Shown: positions 18,701-27,303 of the stretch, piece after piece | How the letters are laid out: each line of letters begins with the position of its first letter | How positions within the stretch are numbered: the stretch's first letter is position 1 | Assembly (NCBI GenBank): GCA_001664505.1 | Contig: CP011806.1 | Span: 4,448,148-4,512,147, forward strand | Direction of reading: 5' to 3' | Origin: Acidobacteria bacterium Mor1 | Lineage (GTDB): Bacteria > Acidobacteriota > Polarisedimenticolia > Polarisedimenticolales > Polarisedimenticolaceae | DNA: 64,000 bases | Translations under genes and position numbers: made by a program | Notes under the pieces: model-generated | Database searches by the model: none | The model's input: the letters and a program-made list of their open reading frames with translations, nothing else | Told to the model about the DNA's origin: nothing

Positions 18701-19550
18701 TACCCAGGTGAACTTCGACGTCGACACCTTCGAGTCGGGCACCGCCTGGCAGCACGTGGCGGCGGAGAGCACGGCGACCACCGGCGACTGGACCACCGGC
18801 GATCCCGACGGCACCGACTTCCAGCCGGAAGACGACGTGACGCCGGACCCGGGCAGCCTGTGCCTGTTCACCGCCCCCAACGCCGGAGGCCTCGGCACCG
18901 ACGACATCGACAACGGTGTGGTGGTGGCCCGCTCGGGCAGCATCGACCTGACCGGTCATCCGGACGTCCGGGTTTCGCTCTACCGCTGGTTCGCCAACCG
19001 GGATCTCGGCGAGGACGCCGGTGATTTCTGGCGCCTCGAAGTGCGCAACGGCGCCGGCCAGCCCGACGTGTTGCTCGAGGAGCTGGACTTCAACCAGTCC
19101 GAGCCGCGTTGGACCGAGGTTTCCTTCCGTCTGGCCGACTTCATCACGTTGACCAACGACGTCTCGCTCAAGGTCTCGGCCGCCGACGGTGCGGCGACCG
19201 GCAACCTGGTCGAGGCCGCCGTCGACGAGGTGCGTTTCTGGGATCCGGTCTGCAACGACTACGACCCGATTCCCAACGCCGTCGACAGCCTGCGGGCCAA
19301 CCGGTCCGGTAGCGACGTGGTGCTCGACTGGCAGCAGCCGGTGCTCGATCCCGATCACGGGGTGACCACCGACTACCGGGTCTACCGTTCCGAGCTCAAG
19401 TCGGGCGGCTTCAGCGAGCAGCAGCTCGTCCCGGATACCGGTGGCGCGGCCAACTACACCGACACCGGCGCCGCGGCGCCGGCTCCGACGGCCTACTTCT
19501 ACCTGGTCATTTCGGAGAACGCGGCGGGTGCATCGGACACGGCGCCCTAG
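15750..19550 (+). CDS. secreted subtilisin-family (S8) serine protease with C-terminal beta-domains
   Basis: A 1,266-aa secreted protease. ATG 15750 follows GGGGGATCC and opens a signal peptide ending about VSAAE. A propeptide-like region runs to about residue 310. The S8 catalytic triad is Asp341 (EVLDSGFQANHPDF), His365 (SHGTSTYG) and Ser536 (CTSAATPQTAG), with an oxyanion Asn in QSQSNAGN. The residue two before Ser536, normally Gly in GTS, is Cys. After the protease come a P-domain-like region (ITMVYPDPAGTTSASLHRIND; GTWEIEITAVEV), further beta-domains and an Fn3 module ending AYFYLVISENAAG. It is a close paralogue of the subtilase at 43,544 and lies beside a sigma-factor/kinase operon. 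Confidence 0.92.
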   Translation: MPRIGSLLIVIALICSIVSAAELAPNRPQPVAPETAQAADSIQRSALALERDGAVTRIEIRIPGSDGQTRVRELRRTRADVSAQISGAGPAGRAIFAAWDETVGGDRTRWFSYSRDAGDNWIEARPLATDLRLRGGAIAPRQAMPAAPRSFALPSDGGLYIVQFRTIGLPEWRDALESFGGEVLNYLPHNAHIVRFPAGRLAGVQGLDFVERIEPYEPWYRLAADLRDWVQEDPETATTEPTLRLNVMVFGWGADAKAPVADEAARLGARVVENWPNGQILQLELSRGQLQQLVARDDVMWVDRWTPRSDDMDLVREDGGTNFIETNFGRCGQGVRAEVLDSGFQANHPDFDGILFHGSNSESSHGTSTYGIVFGNGARDGDGDAAATGHMPCAEQGIASDYDFLGDRFAHTQELKQAPYFASFQTNSWGNTRTTAYNSITSELDDIVFRLDMAILQSQSNAGNQDSRPQAWGKNVISVGGINHENNLDPADDNWSNSASIGPAEDGRIKPDVNWWYDTIYTTTTGSGYTNFCCTSAATPQTAGITGLMIQMFSENVWGTDPVGASVFERQPRFSTIKALLINNAKQLPFSGLNDDLTRVHQGWGRPSVQIAQERAANSFIIDEEVNLELGDFGRYDLEVPAGETELKITMVYPDPAGTTSASLHRINDVNLQVTSPSGTIYHGNVGLDVGTVSQPGGSPNSVDTVENVFIVNPEQGTWEIEITAVEVNQDGDLDTAETDVTFALVATGGTGVLTQPSEGRVNLDQSDYSCAVPVGIRVIDGNVGSPTVNISIWSDTESTPEVLTLTETQPGSGKYAGELMTTTAAPSADGSLSVSQGDQINVEYIDGDDGMGGIDLPRIDLAVTDCYDLVRDSLTLDDTVGGNGDGLLDPGEWIDLPIVLSSVGDGPAENVRVEVESLSPGVEVRQLQALLPDIPAGTSAASAGDQMRIRIRLDQTCTDPVSVRFRYLADGYESIQDDILPTGTQVNFDVDTFESGTAWQHVAAESTATTGDWTTGDPDGTDFQPEDDVTPDPGSLCLFTAPNAGGLGTDDIDNGVVVARSGSIDLTGHPDVRVSLYRWFANRDLGEDAGDFWRLEVRNGAGQPDVLLEELDFNQSEPRWTEVSFRLADFITLTNDVSLKVSAADGAATGNLVEAAVDEVRFWDPVCNDYDPIPNAVDSLRANRSGSDVVLDWQQPVLDPDHGVTTDYRVYRSELKSGGFSEQQLVPDTGGAANYTDTGAAAPAPTAYFYLVISENAAGASDTAP

Positions 19551-19570
19551 CCTTTGGGTCTGAACTCGAT

Positions 19571-19600
19571 CGACGGGTCCCGCTTCGGCGGGGCCCGTCG
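19571..19600. terminator. strong GC hairpin between convergent genes
   Basis: CGACGGGTCCCGC and GCGGGGCCCGTCG pair over 13 bp with one G-U and a TTCG tetraloop. It lies between the convergent subtilase and DUF3817 stops. No U-run follows, so it may be a rho-assisted or weak bidirectional terminator. Confidence 0.65.
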
Positions 19601-19602
19601 CT

Positions 19603-19908
19603 TCAGCCTTCCTGTCCCACCCGGCCGAGCCAGCGGTCGACGATGAACGGCCCGCCGGGGAACACCGCCCCGATGATCCCGGCCGCAGCCAGCCCCTTAG
19701 AGATCGGCACCTTGTCCACCGCCAGGGCGAACATCAACACCAGGGCCACGAACAGGAAGCCGTGGAGCGAGCCCACCACCGTCACGGCCATGGGCATGCC
19801 CGCCATGTACTTGAGCGGCATCGCGACGAAGAACAGGATCAGCGTCGAGATCCCCTCGACGACGCCGAGGGTGCGCAGGGCCTTGAGGAACCGGAAGTCG
19901 ATCTGCAT
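19603..19908 (-). CDS. DUF3817 family integral membrane protein
   Basis: A 101-aa membrane protein starting at ATG 19908 (MQIDFRFLKALRTLGVVEG). Family hallmarks are LxxLRxxGxxEGISTLILFFVAMPLKY, the GSLHGFLFVALVLMF segment and the closing FPGGPFIVDRWL. Three transmembrane helices are expected. Function unknown. It is divergent from the ECF sigma gene at 20,034 across 125 bp. Confidence 0.85.
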   Translation of the reverse strand: MQIDFRFLKALRTLGVVEGISTLILFFVAMPLKYMAGMPMAVTVVGSLHGFLFVALVLMFALAVDKVPISKGLAAAGIIGAVFPGGPFIVDRWLGRVGQEG

Positions 19909-20033
19909 CGCGTGGATCTCCTGGATAGAAACGCAGGGTATTTCGCGGCGCAGGCCCTCGCCAGCGCTACGGGAAAATTGACGCCACGGGCCGCCGCCCC
20001 GATAATCCAGATCTCGAAGCACCTGAGGGAACC

Positions 20034-20594
20034 TTGTCCGGCGACTTCACCCGTTTGCTCCAGGCCGTGGCCGGCGGCGACCGCGGCGCCGCCGACGATC
20101 TGTACGGCCTGGCCTACGAAGAGCTCAAGCAGATCGCCCGGCGCCAGCTCCGGCGCGGCCGCCCGGGCGAGACCCTGCAGACCACGGCGCTGGTCCACGA
20201 GGCCTGGCTCAAGCTGTTCGAGCACGCGAAGACCGATCCGACCGACCGGGCCCACTTCTACGCCCTGGCGGCCCGGGCCATGCGCCAGATCCTGGTCGAT
20301 ACCTTCCGCGCCGGCCGCGCCGAGAAGCGGGGCGGCGACCGCTATCGGCTCGAGTTTCTCGAGGGGGATGTCCCGGTCGAGCAGCGCGGCGAGGTCTTGC
20401 TGGCGGTCGACGACGCCTTGACCCGGCTCGCCGAGCTCGAGCCCCGGCTTTCCCGGGTCGTGGAGTGCCGCTTCTTCGGAGGTATGACCCAGGAGGAGAC
20501 CGCGGTCGCACTCGGCGTCAGCGAGCGCACGGTTCGTGGAGACTGGCGCAAGGCCAAGGCTTTCCTGACCCGCGAACTTTCGGAGCAGGAGTGA
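20034..20594 (+). CDS. ECF-type RNA polymerase sigma factor (TIGR02999-like)
   Basis: A 186-aa sigma factor starting at TTG 20034 with GAGGGA a few bases upstream. It matches the ECF_sigma70/TIGR02999 group: LLQAVAGGDRGAADDLYGLAYEELKQIARRQLRRGRPGETLQTTALVHEAWLKL in region 2, HFYALAARAMRQILVD, then region 4 as VVECRFFGGMTQEETAVALGVSERTVRGDWRKAKAFL. No anti-sigma gene is next to it; instead the downstream oxidoreductase start overlaps its stop. Members of this group often lack a cognate anti-sigma and may be controlled by expression. Confidence 0.9.
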   Translation: MSGDFTRLLQAVAGGDRGAADDLYGLAYEELKQIARRQLRRGRPGETLQTTALVHEAWLKLFEHAKTDPTDRAHFYALAARAMRQILVDTFRAGRAEKRGGDRYRLEFLEGDVPVEQRGEVLLAVDDALTRLAELEPRLSRVVECRFFGGMTQEETAVALGVSERTVRGDWRKAKAFLTRELSEQE

Positions 20595-21607
20595 ACCCTC
20601 CCGGTTCGTCCACGATGAAGGCCGTCGTGCTCGAGCGTTTCGGCCCGCCGCGCCAGGTGCTGCAGCTTGAAGATGTTCCGCTGCCCGAGCCCGCTCCCGG
20701 CCAGGTCCGCGTGCGGGTTCGCGCGACGGCGATCAACGACTGGGACTGGACCTTTGCCCGGGGCCGGCCCATGGCCTACCGCCCGTTTCTCGGTTGGTCC
20801 CGGCCGCGGGTCTCGATTCTCGGCGCGGAGTTGGCCGGGGACGTGGACGCGCTGGGCGACGGAACCGGCGGTCTCGCCCTCGGCGACGCGGTCTACGGCG
20901 ATGTCTCCGAGTGCGGCTTCGGCGGTTTTGCCGAGTACGCCTGTGTTCCAGCCGCGGCGCTGACTCCCATCCCTTCCGGCATGAGCTACCTGGAGGCCGC
21001 GTCCATTCCCCATGCGGCGACCCTGGCCATGCAGGGACTGTTGGATGAGGGTGGGATGCAGGCAGGCGAGCGGGTCCTGATCAACGGCGCCGGGGGCGGC
21101 GTCGGGGTGTTCGCCATTCAGCTTGCCCGGGACTGCGGCGTTGCCGAGGTCACCGGCGTGGACAGCCGGCGCAAGCTCGGGCAACTGCGGGAGCTCGGCT
21201 ACGACCACGCGGTGGCCTACGAGACCACCGACTTCACCCGCACCGGGGAACGCTACGACCTGATTCTCGATACCAAGACCAACCGGCCGCCGCGGGCCTA
21301 CCGTCGCGCGCTGACCCCGGCCGGTCGTTACGTCACGGTGGGAGGCAGCACCGCGCGGCTGCTCCAGGTGGCGGCCGCCGGGCGCTGGCTGGCGCGCTTC
21401 GGCCGGCGCCGCATGTCGGTGGTCGCCCTACGCACCAACCACGAGCTGGGCCGCATCGACGCGCTGTACCAGCGCCGGGGTCTGACTTTTCGGCTCGACG
21501 GTCCTCATGCCCTCGAGTCTGTGCCCGAACGGGTCGAGTACTTCGGCGGCGCACTCCACGGCGGCAAGGTGGTGATCGACGTGGCCGCCGGTGCAGCGAG
21601 GCGCTGA
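20591..21607 (+). CDS. zinc-independent NAD(P)-dependent alcohol dehydrogenase/quinone oxidoreductase (MDR family)
   Basis: A 338-aa medium-chain dehydrogenase/reductase. GTG 20591 overlaps the upstream TGA and has GGAG 5 nt before it; ATG 20615 (MKAVVLERFG) is the alternative that gives the usual family N-terminus. The fold shows the GroES-like domain (PLPEPAPGQVRVRVRATAIND; GAELAGDV) and a Rossmann motif GAGGGVGVFAIQLAR. Ligand residues for structural zinc are absent. The end, HGGKVVID, is typical of quinone-oxidoreductase-like members. It is translationally coupled to an ECF sigma factor. Confidence 0.88.
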   Translation: MNPPGSSTMKAVVLERFGPPRQVLQLEDVPLPEPAPGQVRVRVRATAINDWDWTFARGRPMAYRPFLGWSRPRVSILGAELAGDVDALGDGTGGLALGDAVYGDVSECGFGGFAEYACVPAAALTPIPSGMSYLEAASIPHAATLAMQGLLDEGGMQAGERVLINGAGGGVGVFAIQLARDCGVAEVTGVDSRRKLGQLRELGYDHAVAYETTDFTRTGERYDLILDTKTNRPPRAYRRALTPAGRYVTVGGSTARLLQVAAAGRWLARFGRRRMSVVALRTNHELGRIDALYQRRGLTFRLDGPHALESVPERVEYFGGALHGGKVVIDVAAGAARR

Positions 21608-21608
21608 C

Positions 21609-23036
21609 TCAGCTTCCGGCGGTCAGTTCGGCGCCGCCTCCCAGGGCCTTGTAGAGCGCGACCCACGCGGTGCCGACGCCGGTTTCGCTCGCCGCCAGCC
21701 GGTCTTCGATCTCGGTCAATGAACGTTCCGCCTCGAGGACATCGAGGTAGTTGATCAATCCGTTGTCGTAAAGCGTCCGCGCCTGGCGCAGCGCCTCGCG
21801 GGATGCCTCGGTGGCTTCGTTCAGCCGCATCCGCTCTTGCTGCAGTTCGCCGAAGCGAACGATCGAGGTCTCGACCTCCTCGAGCGCCAGCAGTACCGAT
21901 TGCTCGTAGCGGATGAGGGTCGCTTCGTGGCGCGCCTTGACCGCCTCGATGTTGGCCCGAAGCCGCCCGCCCTGGAACCAGGGGAAGCGCACCAGTCCGC
22001 CGAGGGACCAGACCCGGCTGGCCGACCGGGTCAGCGATCCGGTGGAGACGCTCTGGTACCCGCCGCCGCCGGTCAGTGAAAACCTGGGGAACAACTCGGC
22101 GGTGGCGACCCCGATCTCGGCAGTGGCCGCATGAAGTTCGGCTTCGGCGCGGCGCAGGTCCGGTCGCCGGGTCAACAGCTGAGAGGGGAGCCCCACCGGT
22201 ACGTCTGCGGGGATCGACAGCACCGGCCGTTGCGCGTCCAGTTCGTCGAGCAACTCACCGGGCAGCCTGCCGGTCAGCACGGCAAGGCGGAAACCGGCGG
22301 CGCGTTCCGCAACGCGCAAGCCGGGGAGCCTGGAGCGGCTGGACTCGAGCAACGCCCGGGCTCGGGACGCGTCGAGGCTGGCGGCCAGTCCGTGGCGCAC
22401 CCGGGCCTCGACAAGTGTCAGCGAGTCCTGCTGAATCCGTACGTTGCGCCGGACCGCCTCACGACGCTGCTGAAGGCCGCGCAGTTCGACGTAGTTGCGC
22501 ACGACCTCGGCAATCACGGCAACCTGGACATCCCGGCGCTGTTCGATCGACGCTGCGACGCGAGCCGAGGCGCTTTCGATACCGCGGCGGCGTCCACCCC
22601 AGAGATCGATTTCCCAGGCGGCATCGAAGCCGGCCTCGTAGAGGGTGTTGGTCAGATCCAGCACTCCCGCCTGGCTCAGCTGGCCGTTGCCCGGAGCGTT
22701 GCCGCTGAGCCGCCCCCGTCCGCCCTGAACCGAGGTGCCGACGTCGGGCAACAGCCTTCCGGCCGCGGCGGAACGCAACGCCCGCGCCTCGCGCACCCGG
22801 CTCGCGGCGATCTTGAGGTCGTGGTTGGCCCGGAGCGCGTCGGTGACCAGCCGGTCGAGCAGCGGATCGCCGAGGCCGGCGAACCAGTCGGGAGACGCCT
22901 CGCCCTGGATCTCGAGGGCGGCGGTCTTCTCCGAGGTGAAGCTCTCGGGTGTGGTCACCACCGGCTTCTTGAAGTCGGGCCCGACGGTGCAGCCGGTGAT
23001 CAGGATCAACGAGGGGATCAGTAGCCGCCGGGTCAT
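21609..23036 (-). CDS. RND efflux outer-membrane lipoprotein (NodT/OprM family)
   Basis: A 475-aa TolC-like channel subunit. The leader MTRRLLIPSLILITGC ends in a good lipobox (Cys16), followed by TVGPDFKKP, the standard NodT-family opening. Two internally duplicated OEP repeats are visible (WWD-type helices such as DLKIAASRVREARALRSAAAGRLLPDV and ATAEIGVATAELFPRFSLTGGGGYQS). It forms the exit duct for the RND pump encoded next to it; the pump stop overlaps this start (ATGA, 23033-23036). No frameshift seen. Confidence 0.93.
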   Translation of the reverse strand: MTRRLLIPSLILITGCTVGPDFKKPVVTTPESFTSEKTAALEIQGEASPDWFAGLGDPLLDRLVTDALRANHDLKIAASRVREARALRSAAAGRLLPDVGTSVQGGRGRLSGNAPGNGQLSQAGVLDLTNTLYEAGFDAAWEIDLWGGRRRGIESASARVAASIEQRRDVQVAVIAEVVRNYVELRGLQQRREAVRRNVRIQQDSLTLVEARVRHGLAASLDASRARALLESSRSRLPGLRVAERAAGFRLAVLTGRLPGELLDELDAQRPVLSIPADVPVGLPSQLLTRRPDLRRAEAELHAATAEIGVATAELFPRFSLTGGGGYQSVSTGSLTRSASRVWSLGGLVRFPWFQGGRLRANIEAVKARHEATLIRYEQSVLLALEEVETSIVRFGELQQERMRLNEATEASREALRQARTLYDNGLINYLDVLEAERSLTEIEDRLAASETGVGTAWVALYKALGGGAELTAGS

Positions 23037-26000
23037 GACAGGGCCTCCTGAAGGGAAGGGGTCGGGGAAGGAGCGGGAGCGGCGGCCCGTTTGCCGCCGA
23101 AGAACAGCATGTAGGCCGCGGGCACCATCAAGAGCGCCATGATCATGGCGCCGAACACGCCGCCGACCATCACGATGGCGAGGCCCGGCCAGAAGTCGCC
23201 GCCGACGAAGATCAACAGCGGAAGGAAGCCACCGACGGTGGTGAGCGTCGTCGAGACGATGTGCCGGGAGACGCCGAGCACCTCCTCGACCACCGCGTCC
23301 AGCTCCGCCCGTTTGCCGGCGGGGTTGGCCCGGATCGCCGCCAGCACCACGATGCTGTCGTTGAAGGCGACGCCGATCAGGCCGAGGATGCCGAGGAAGG
23401 TGTTGAAGCTGATCGGAAAGTCGATGGTCCAGGTGGCCAGCAGGCCAAGGCCCGCCGATAGGATCGCCACGACGCCCAGGAGGCCGGCGAGGCGCAGGCT
23501 GCGGAAGGTCAGGATCAGGATGCTGACCATCAACGTCGCCAGCACAGGCACGTAGATCAGCAGGTTGCCGGTGGCGCTGGAGTCCGCCTCGGCAAAACCG
23601 CCGAGTTCGAGGCTGTAGCCGTCGGGGAGAACGAAGCCCTCGGCCTCGAGGTCTTCGAGGACCTGCCGGGTCACGTCGATCGGAAGCGACCCGGCGGCGG
23701 TGAAGGCCTTGATGGTGTTGGTGCGGCGGCCGTTGTAGCGGCTGATCCCGCCGAGCTCGGGGCGGAGCTCCAGCGTGCCGATGCTGGGTAGGGGCACCCA
23801 GTCCCCACCCCGCACCAGATTCGTCGACGCGATGCGCGCCAGTTCGGCCCGGGTGCCGTCGTCGTAGCGCACGCGGACGGGCACCTCCTCGAGCTGTTCG
23901 AGGATCGAGCCGCCGACTCCGCCCTCCAGGTTGACCTGAAGTTGGCCGGCGACCTGCTGCAGGTCGAGGCCCGCCAGGCGCAGCGCGTCCTCGTCGGCAT
24001 CGAGCCAGAGCTTCGGTTCGTCCCGGGCGATGGTCGCCTGGGTGTGCAGCACGTCAGGGTGCTGTTGCAGGCGTAGACGGTAGGTCTCCCCCAGTTCCCG
24101 CAGCCGGTCCAGGTCGGGGCCGAACAACCGGTACTCGATGTCTGCCTCGACCGGAGGGCCCTGGCCGAAGGAACGGGTCACGGTCTGAACCGCGGGGAAA
24201 CGCCGGTCGAGGATGCGCTGAAGTTCGGGGACCAGCGCGGCGGTGCGCTCGGCGCTGTCGGTCACCAGGATCGCCTGGGCGTAGCCGGCGACGTTGTCCT
24301 GGTTCATCAACTGGTTGTAGTAGACCGAGGGGAACGAGCCACCGACCAGCCAGAAGACCCGCTCGACCCCGGCCTGTTCGCGCAGCACCTCTTCGATGCG
24401 CCGCGTCTCCTCGAGGGTGTGCTCGATGGATGACTCCGACGGCATCCAGACCTTGAGTTCGAACATGTTGCGGTCGACCGGGGGGAAGAACTCGTTGCCC
24501 AGGCTGCCTGCGATGATGAAGCCCGCCAGGGGCAGCAGCATCGCCAGCAGGATGGCGGCTCCCGGTGCCTGCAGGGCGCTTCTCAGCCCCTTGCGGTAGG
24601 CGGCGGTCAGCCGCGGCGTGCGCAGGCCGCGGCGCAAGAACCCGCCCCGCTCCGTCGGCGTCGTGTCTCCGGTCAATCCGGCCAGCGCCGCGATGATGGT
24701 CATCGCGACGAGGAACGAGAAGGCGAGGGCCAGGATCACGCTGCGCCCGATGTCGCCGACGAAGTCGCCGACCGATCCGGGCAACAACACGATCGGCGCG
24801 AAGGCCAGGATCGTGGTGACCGTCGAGGCACCGAGAGGCAGGAACAAGTGCCCCACCGCTTCGCGCACGGCGTCGAGGCGCGAGCGGCCCGCCCGCAACA
24901 GTTTGGAAGTGTCGTCGACGGCGACGATGGCGTTGTCGATCAGGAGTCCCAGCGCGACGATGATCCCGTAGATCGAGATCTGGTGGATCGCGCCCCCCAT
25001 CACCTGCATGGCGAACAGGGTCAACGAGACCGTCAGCGGCAGGGCCAGGCCGACGGTCAGCGCGGCGCGCCAGCCCATCATCAGGAAGACGATGACCACC
25101 ACCACCGCGGCGCCGGCGACCAGGTTGGACGCAAGCTCCAGCAGCCGTGCGCTGGTGTAGTCCTGCTGGTCGAAAACGATATCGACCCGCACGCCGTCGC
25201 CGAGTTCCGCCTCGAAGCGATCGACCCGGGCCATCGCCTCGGCGTGCCAGCGGTCGATGCGCAGGCCGCTGTCCATCCGCGCGGCGACGAACACCGCACG
25301 AGCGCCGTCGACCAGGCCGATCTCTCGATGGGGTTGCTGCCAGCCGCGGGTGACCTCGGCGATGTCGCCGACCCGGACGAGGCCTCCGTCGCTTCCGCTT
25401 CGGAGCGGCACCTCGGCGACTCGCCGGATCGAGTCCAGCTCACCTTCGATCTCGAGCTGCAGATCGGCACTGCGGCCGCGCAGGGTCCCCGCCGGCAGCT
25501 TGGCGTCGGCGGCGGCAATCGCCCGGGAGACGGCGAAGGCATCGAGGCCCAGGGCGGCCAGTTCGTCGGCGTCGACGGTGACGGCGATCTCCTCGTCGGG
25601 CGCGCCGTAGAGCCGCACGAGCTCGGTGCCGTCGACGTTGCGCAGCCGGTCGGCAAGTTCTTCGGCCAGCCGGCGCTGCAGTCCGACTTCGGCGTCCCCC
25701 GGCCCATCCCAGGTCAGGCCGACGATCAGGGTGAAGGCGGCAGGGTCGCGGCGGTCGTCGACCTCCGGTTCCCGGGCCTCGGGCGGCAGCAGCGGGATCG
25801 CGTCGCGGATCTTGTCCCGCACCTTGGAGAAGGCCTGGTCGTTGTTCTCATGCCCGATCGAATCCTGGAACTCGACGTTGATCAGCGAGATGCCGGCCCG
25901 TGAGAACGATTGCAGCCGTTTGACCTCGGCCAGCTCTTCCAGCTTGTTCTCGATCTTCTCGGTGACCAGGGTCTCGACCCGTTCCGCCGAGGCGCCGGGG

Positions 26001-26158
26001 ACCTGGGTGATCACCAGCGGATTGCGGTTGGCGATACGTGGATCTTCCTGGCGGGGGAGCGACGTGAGCGCCGAGGCTCCGGCGACCAGGATCACCCCGA
26101 TGGAGAGAAACAGCAGGTACTTGTTGCGCAGGAACAGCGCCGAAAGCCGGGCGCTCAT
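23033..26158 (-). CDS. RND-family efflux permease
   Basis: A 1,041-aa inner-membrane transporter starting at ATG 26158 (MSARLSALFLRNKYLLFLS). It has the duplicated RND layout: a first helix, a large periplasmic loop (EDPRIANRNPLVITQVPGASAERVETLVT), five helices including LGLLIDNAIVAVDD and ASTVTTILAFAPIVLLPG, then a second periplasmic loop and six helices ending FGAMIMALLMVPAAYMLFFG. The Asp of LLIDNAIVAVDD is in the position expected for proton relay. The periplasmic and EDP motif types fit the AcrB/MexF-like superfamily rather than metal pumps. Overlaps of 4 bp at both ends show tight coupling with its partners. Confidence 0.95.
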   Translation of the reverse strand: MSARLSALFLRNKYLLFLSIGVILVAGASALTSLPRQEDPRIANRNPLVITQVPGASAERVETLVTEKIENKLEELAEVKRLQSFSRAGISLINVEFQDSIGHENNDQAFSKVRDKIRDAIPLLPPEAREPEVDDRRDPAAFTLIVGLTWDGPGDAEVGLQRRLAEELADRLRNVDGTELVRLYGAPDEEIAVTVDADELAALGLDAFAVSRAIAAADAKLPAGTLRGRSADLQLEIEGELDSIRRVAEVPLRSGSDGGLVRVGDIAEVTRGWQQPHREIGLVDGARAVFVAARMDSGLRIDRWHAEAMARVDRFEAELGDGVRVDIVFDQQDYTSARLLELASNLVAGAAVVVVIVFLMMGWRAALTVGLALPLTVSLTLFAMQVMGGAIHQISIYGIIVALGLLIDNAIVAVDDTSKLLRAGRSRLDAVREAVGHLFLPLGASTVTTILAFAPIVLLPGSVGDFVGDIGRSVILALAFSFLVAMTIIAALAGLTGDTTPTERGGFLRRGLRTPRLTAAYRKGLRSALQAPGAAILLAMLLPLAGFIIAGSLGNEFFPPVDRNMFELKVWMPSESSIEHTLEETRRIEEVLREQAGVERVFWLVGGSFPSVYYNQLMNQDNVAGYAQAILVTDSAERTAALVPELQRILDRRFPAVQTVTRSFGQGPPVEADIEYRLFGPDLDRLRELGETYRLRLQQHPDVLHTQATIARDEPKLWLDADEDALRLAGLDLQQVAGQLQVNLEGGVGGSILEQLEEVPVRVRYDDGTRAELARIASTNLVRGGDWVPLPSIGTLELRPELGGISRYNGRRTNTIKAFTAAGSLPIDVTRQVLEDLEAEGFVLPDGYSLELGGFAEADSSATGNLLIYVPVLATLMVSILILTFRSLRLAGLLGVVAILSAGLGLLATWTIDFPISFNTFLGILGLIGVAFNDSIVVLAAIRANPAGKRAELDAVVEEVLGVSRHIVSTTLTTVGGFLPLLIFVGGDFWPGLAIVMVGGVFGAMIMALLMVPAAYMLFFGGKRAAAPAPSPTPSLQEALS

Positions 26159-27303
26159 GACGCCGCCTCGACGCGCACCGGCAGGCCCGGCGCCAAGCGC
26201 TGCAACCCTTCGCCCACGACCAGGTCGCCTGTCTCGAGGGTGCCGCGCACGTAGACCCGGTCCTGTTCCTGATGCAGCAGCACCAGTTCCCGACGTGCCA
26301 GCTGATGGGTTGCGCCGTTGTCGTCCGCGACCGGCACGGCGACGAAACAACTCCACAGTCCGCGGGAACTCTCGGTGAGTGCCGAGAGCGGAAGCCAGAA
26401 GCCGCGCTGGGCTTCCATCCTTGTCCGCTCCAACGCCGCCAGGTCTCCGCGCCGCACCTGCTCGAGGGGAACGTCCAGGCTGAAGCGTACCTCGACGCTG
26501 CGAGTGCCTGCGTCTCGCTGGGGCAGCACCGAAACGACGACTCCTTCGACGGTTCGGCCGTCGATGTCGAGTGGGTGGGGTTGGCCGGGGGCCAGACCGT
26601 CGACGGCCGCCGGCGCGATGCCGATCCTCGCTTCGGGGTTGCGGCGGTCGAGCAGGGTCACGATCGGTTGTCCGCCGGGGACCACCTGTCCCTCGTCGAC
26701 GAAACGCTCGGAGACGATGGCGTCGAAGGGGGCACGTAGCACCGCCTTGTCCAGATCGACGTCCAGGGCGGCGAGAGCCGCTTCTGCGCGACCTTCGGCG
26801 GCGCGCCGTGCCTGGTATTCGCGTTCCGCCTCGTCGAGGCGTTGTGCCGAGACGGCGTTCTCGGCCCGGGCGGCCCGCACTCTCTCCCGGGTCGAGTCGG
26901 CCAGGGCGGTGCCGGCCCGGGCCTCCTCGAGGATCGCCTGCAACTCCCGGCGCCGGGCGTCGAGCCGCCGGGTGTCGAGCCGCGCGAGGATCTGGTTGCG
27001 GGTCACCCGCTCTCCCTCGTCGACACGGACCTCCAGGACCATCCCGCCCAGTTCGAAGCCGACGGCGGATTCCCGGGCGGCCTCGACCCGGCCCACGAAG
27101 CGGCGGGTGACCGGGTAGGCGTCCTCGGCCTCGGCAGTCAGGGTCCGGACCGTGAGCGGTGGGACCGGCCGGGTGTCTTCGTTGCCCGAGAGTCGGGTCA
27201 GGGCGGCGGCGCCGCCCAGCAGGATCAGGGTCAGGGTCAAGGTGGCGGCATAGATCCGGCGCCGGCCCCGAGGGGTGAGCGGCGCGTCCGCTGGGTGTTG
27301 CAT
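26155..27303 (-). CDS. RND efflux periplasmic adaptor (membrane fusion protein)
   Basis: A 382-aa HlyD/AcrA-type adaptor starting at ATG 27303, first in the operon. A single N-terminal helix (IYAATLTLTLILLGGAAAL) anchors it. GRVEAARESAVGFELGGMVLEVRVDEGERVTRNQILARLD is the split biotinyl-lipoyl half. A coiled-coil hairpin (RRRELQAILEEARAG to DEAEREYQARRAA) and a barrel with the second lipoyl half (LRAPFDAIVSERFVDEGQVV) follow. It would link the pump to the outer-membrane channel. Its promoter lies in the repeat-rich divergent region shared with the TetR gene. Confidence 0.93.
   Translation of the reverse strand: MQHPADAPLTPRGRRRIYAATLTLTLILLGGAAALTRLSGNEDTRPVPPLTVRTLTAEAEDAYPVTRRFVGRVEAARESAVGFELGGMVLEVRVDEGERVTRNQILARLDTRRLDARRRELQAILEEARAGTALADSTRERVRAARAENAVSAQRLDEAEREYQARRAAEGRAEAALAALDVDLDKAVLRAPFDAIVSERFVDEGQVVPGGQPIVTLLDRRNPEARIGIAPAAVDGLAPGQPHPLDIDGRTVEGVVVSVLPQRDAGTRSVEVRFSLDVPLEQVRRGDLAALERTRMEAQRGFWLPLSALTESSRGLWSCFVAVPVADDNGATHQLARRELVLLHQEQDRVYVRGTLETGDLVVGEGLQRLAPGLPVRVEAAS

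Noticed and set aside
16254-19358. Long open frame (over 1,000 codons) on the minus strand inside the subtilase
   Set aside because: It is antisense to a protein with a full catalytic triad and a paralogue; its His/Val/Gly/Asp-rich composition is what a GC-rich shadow gives.
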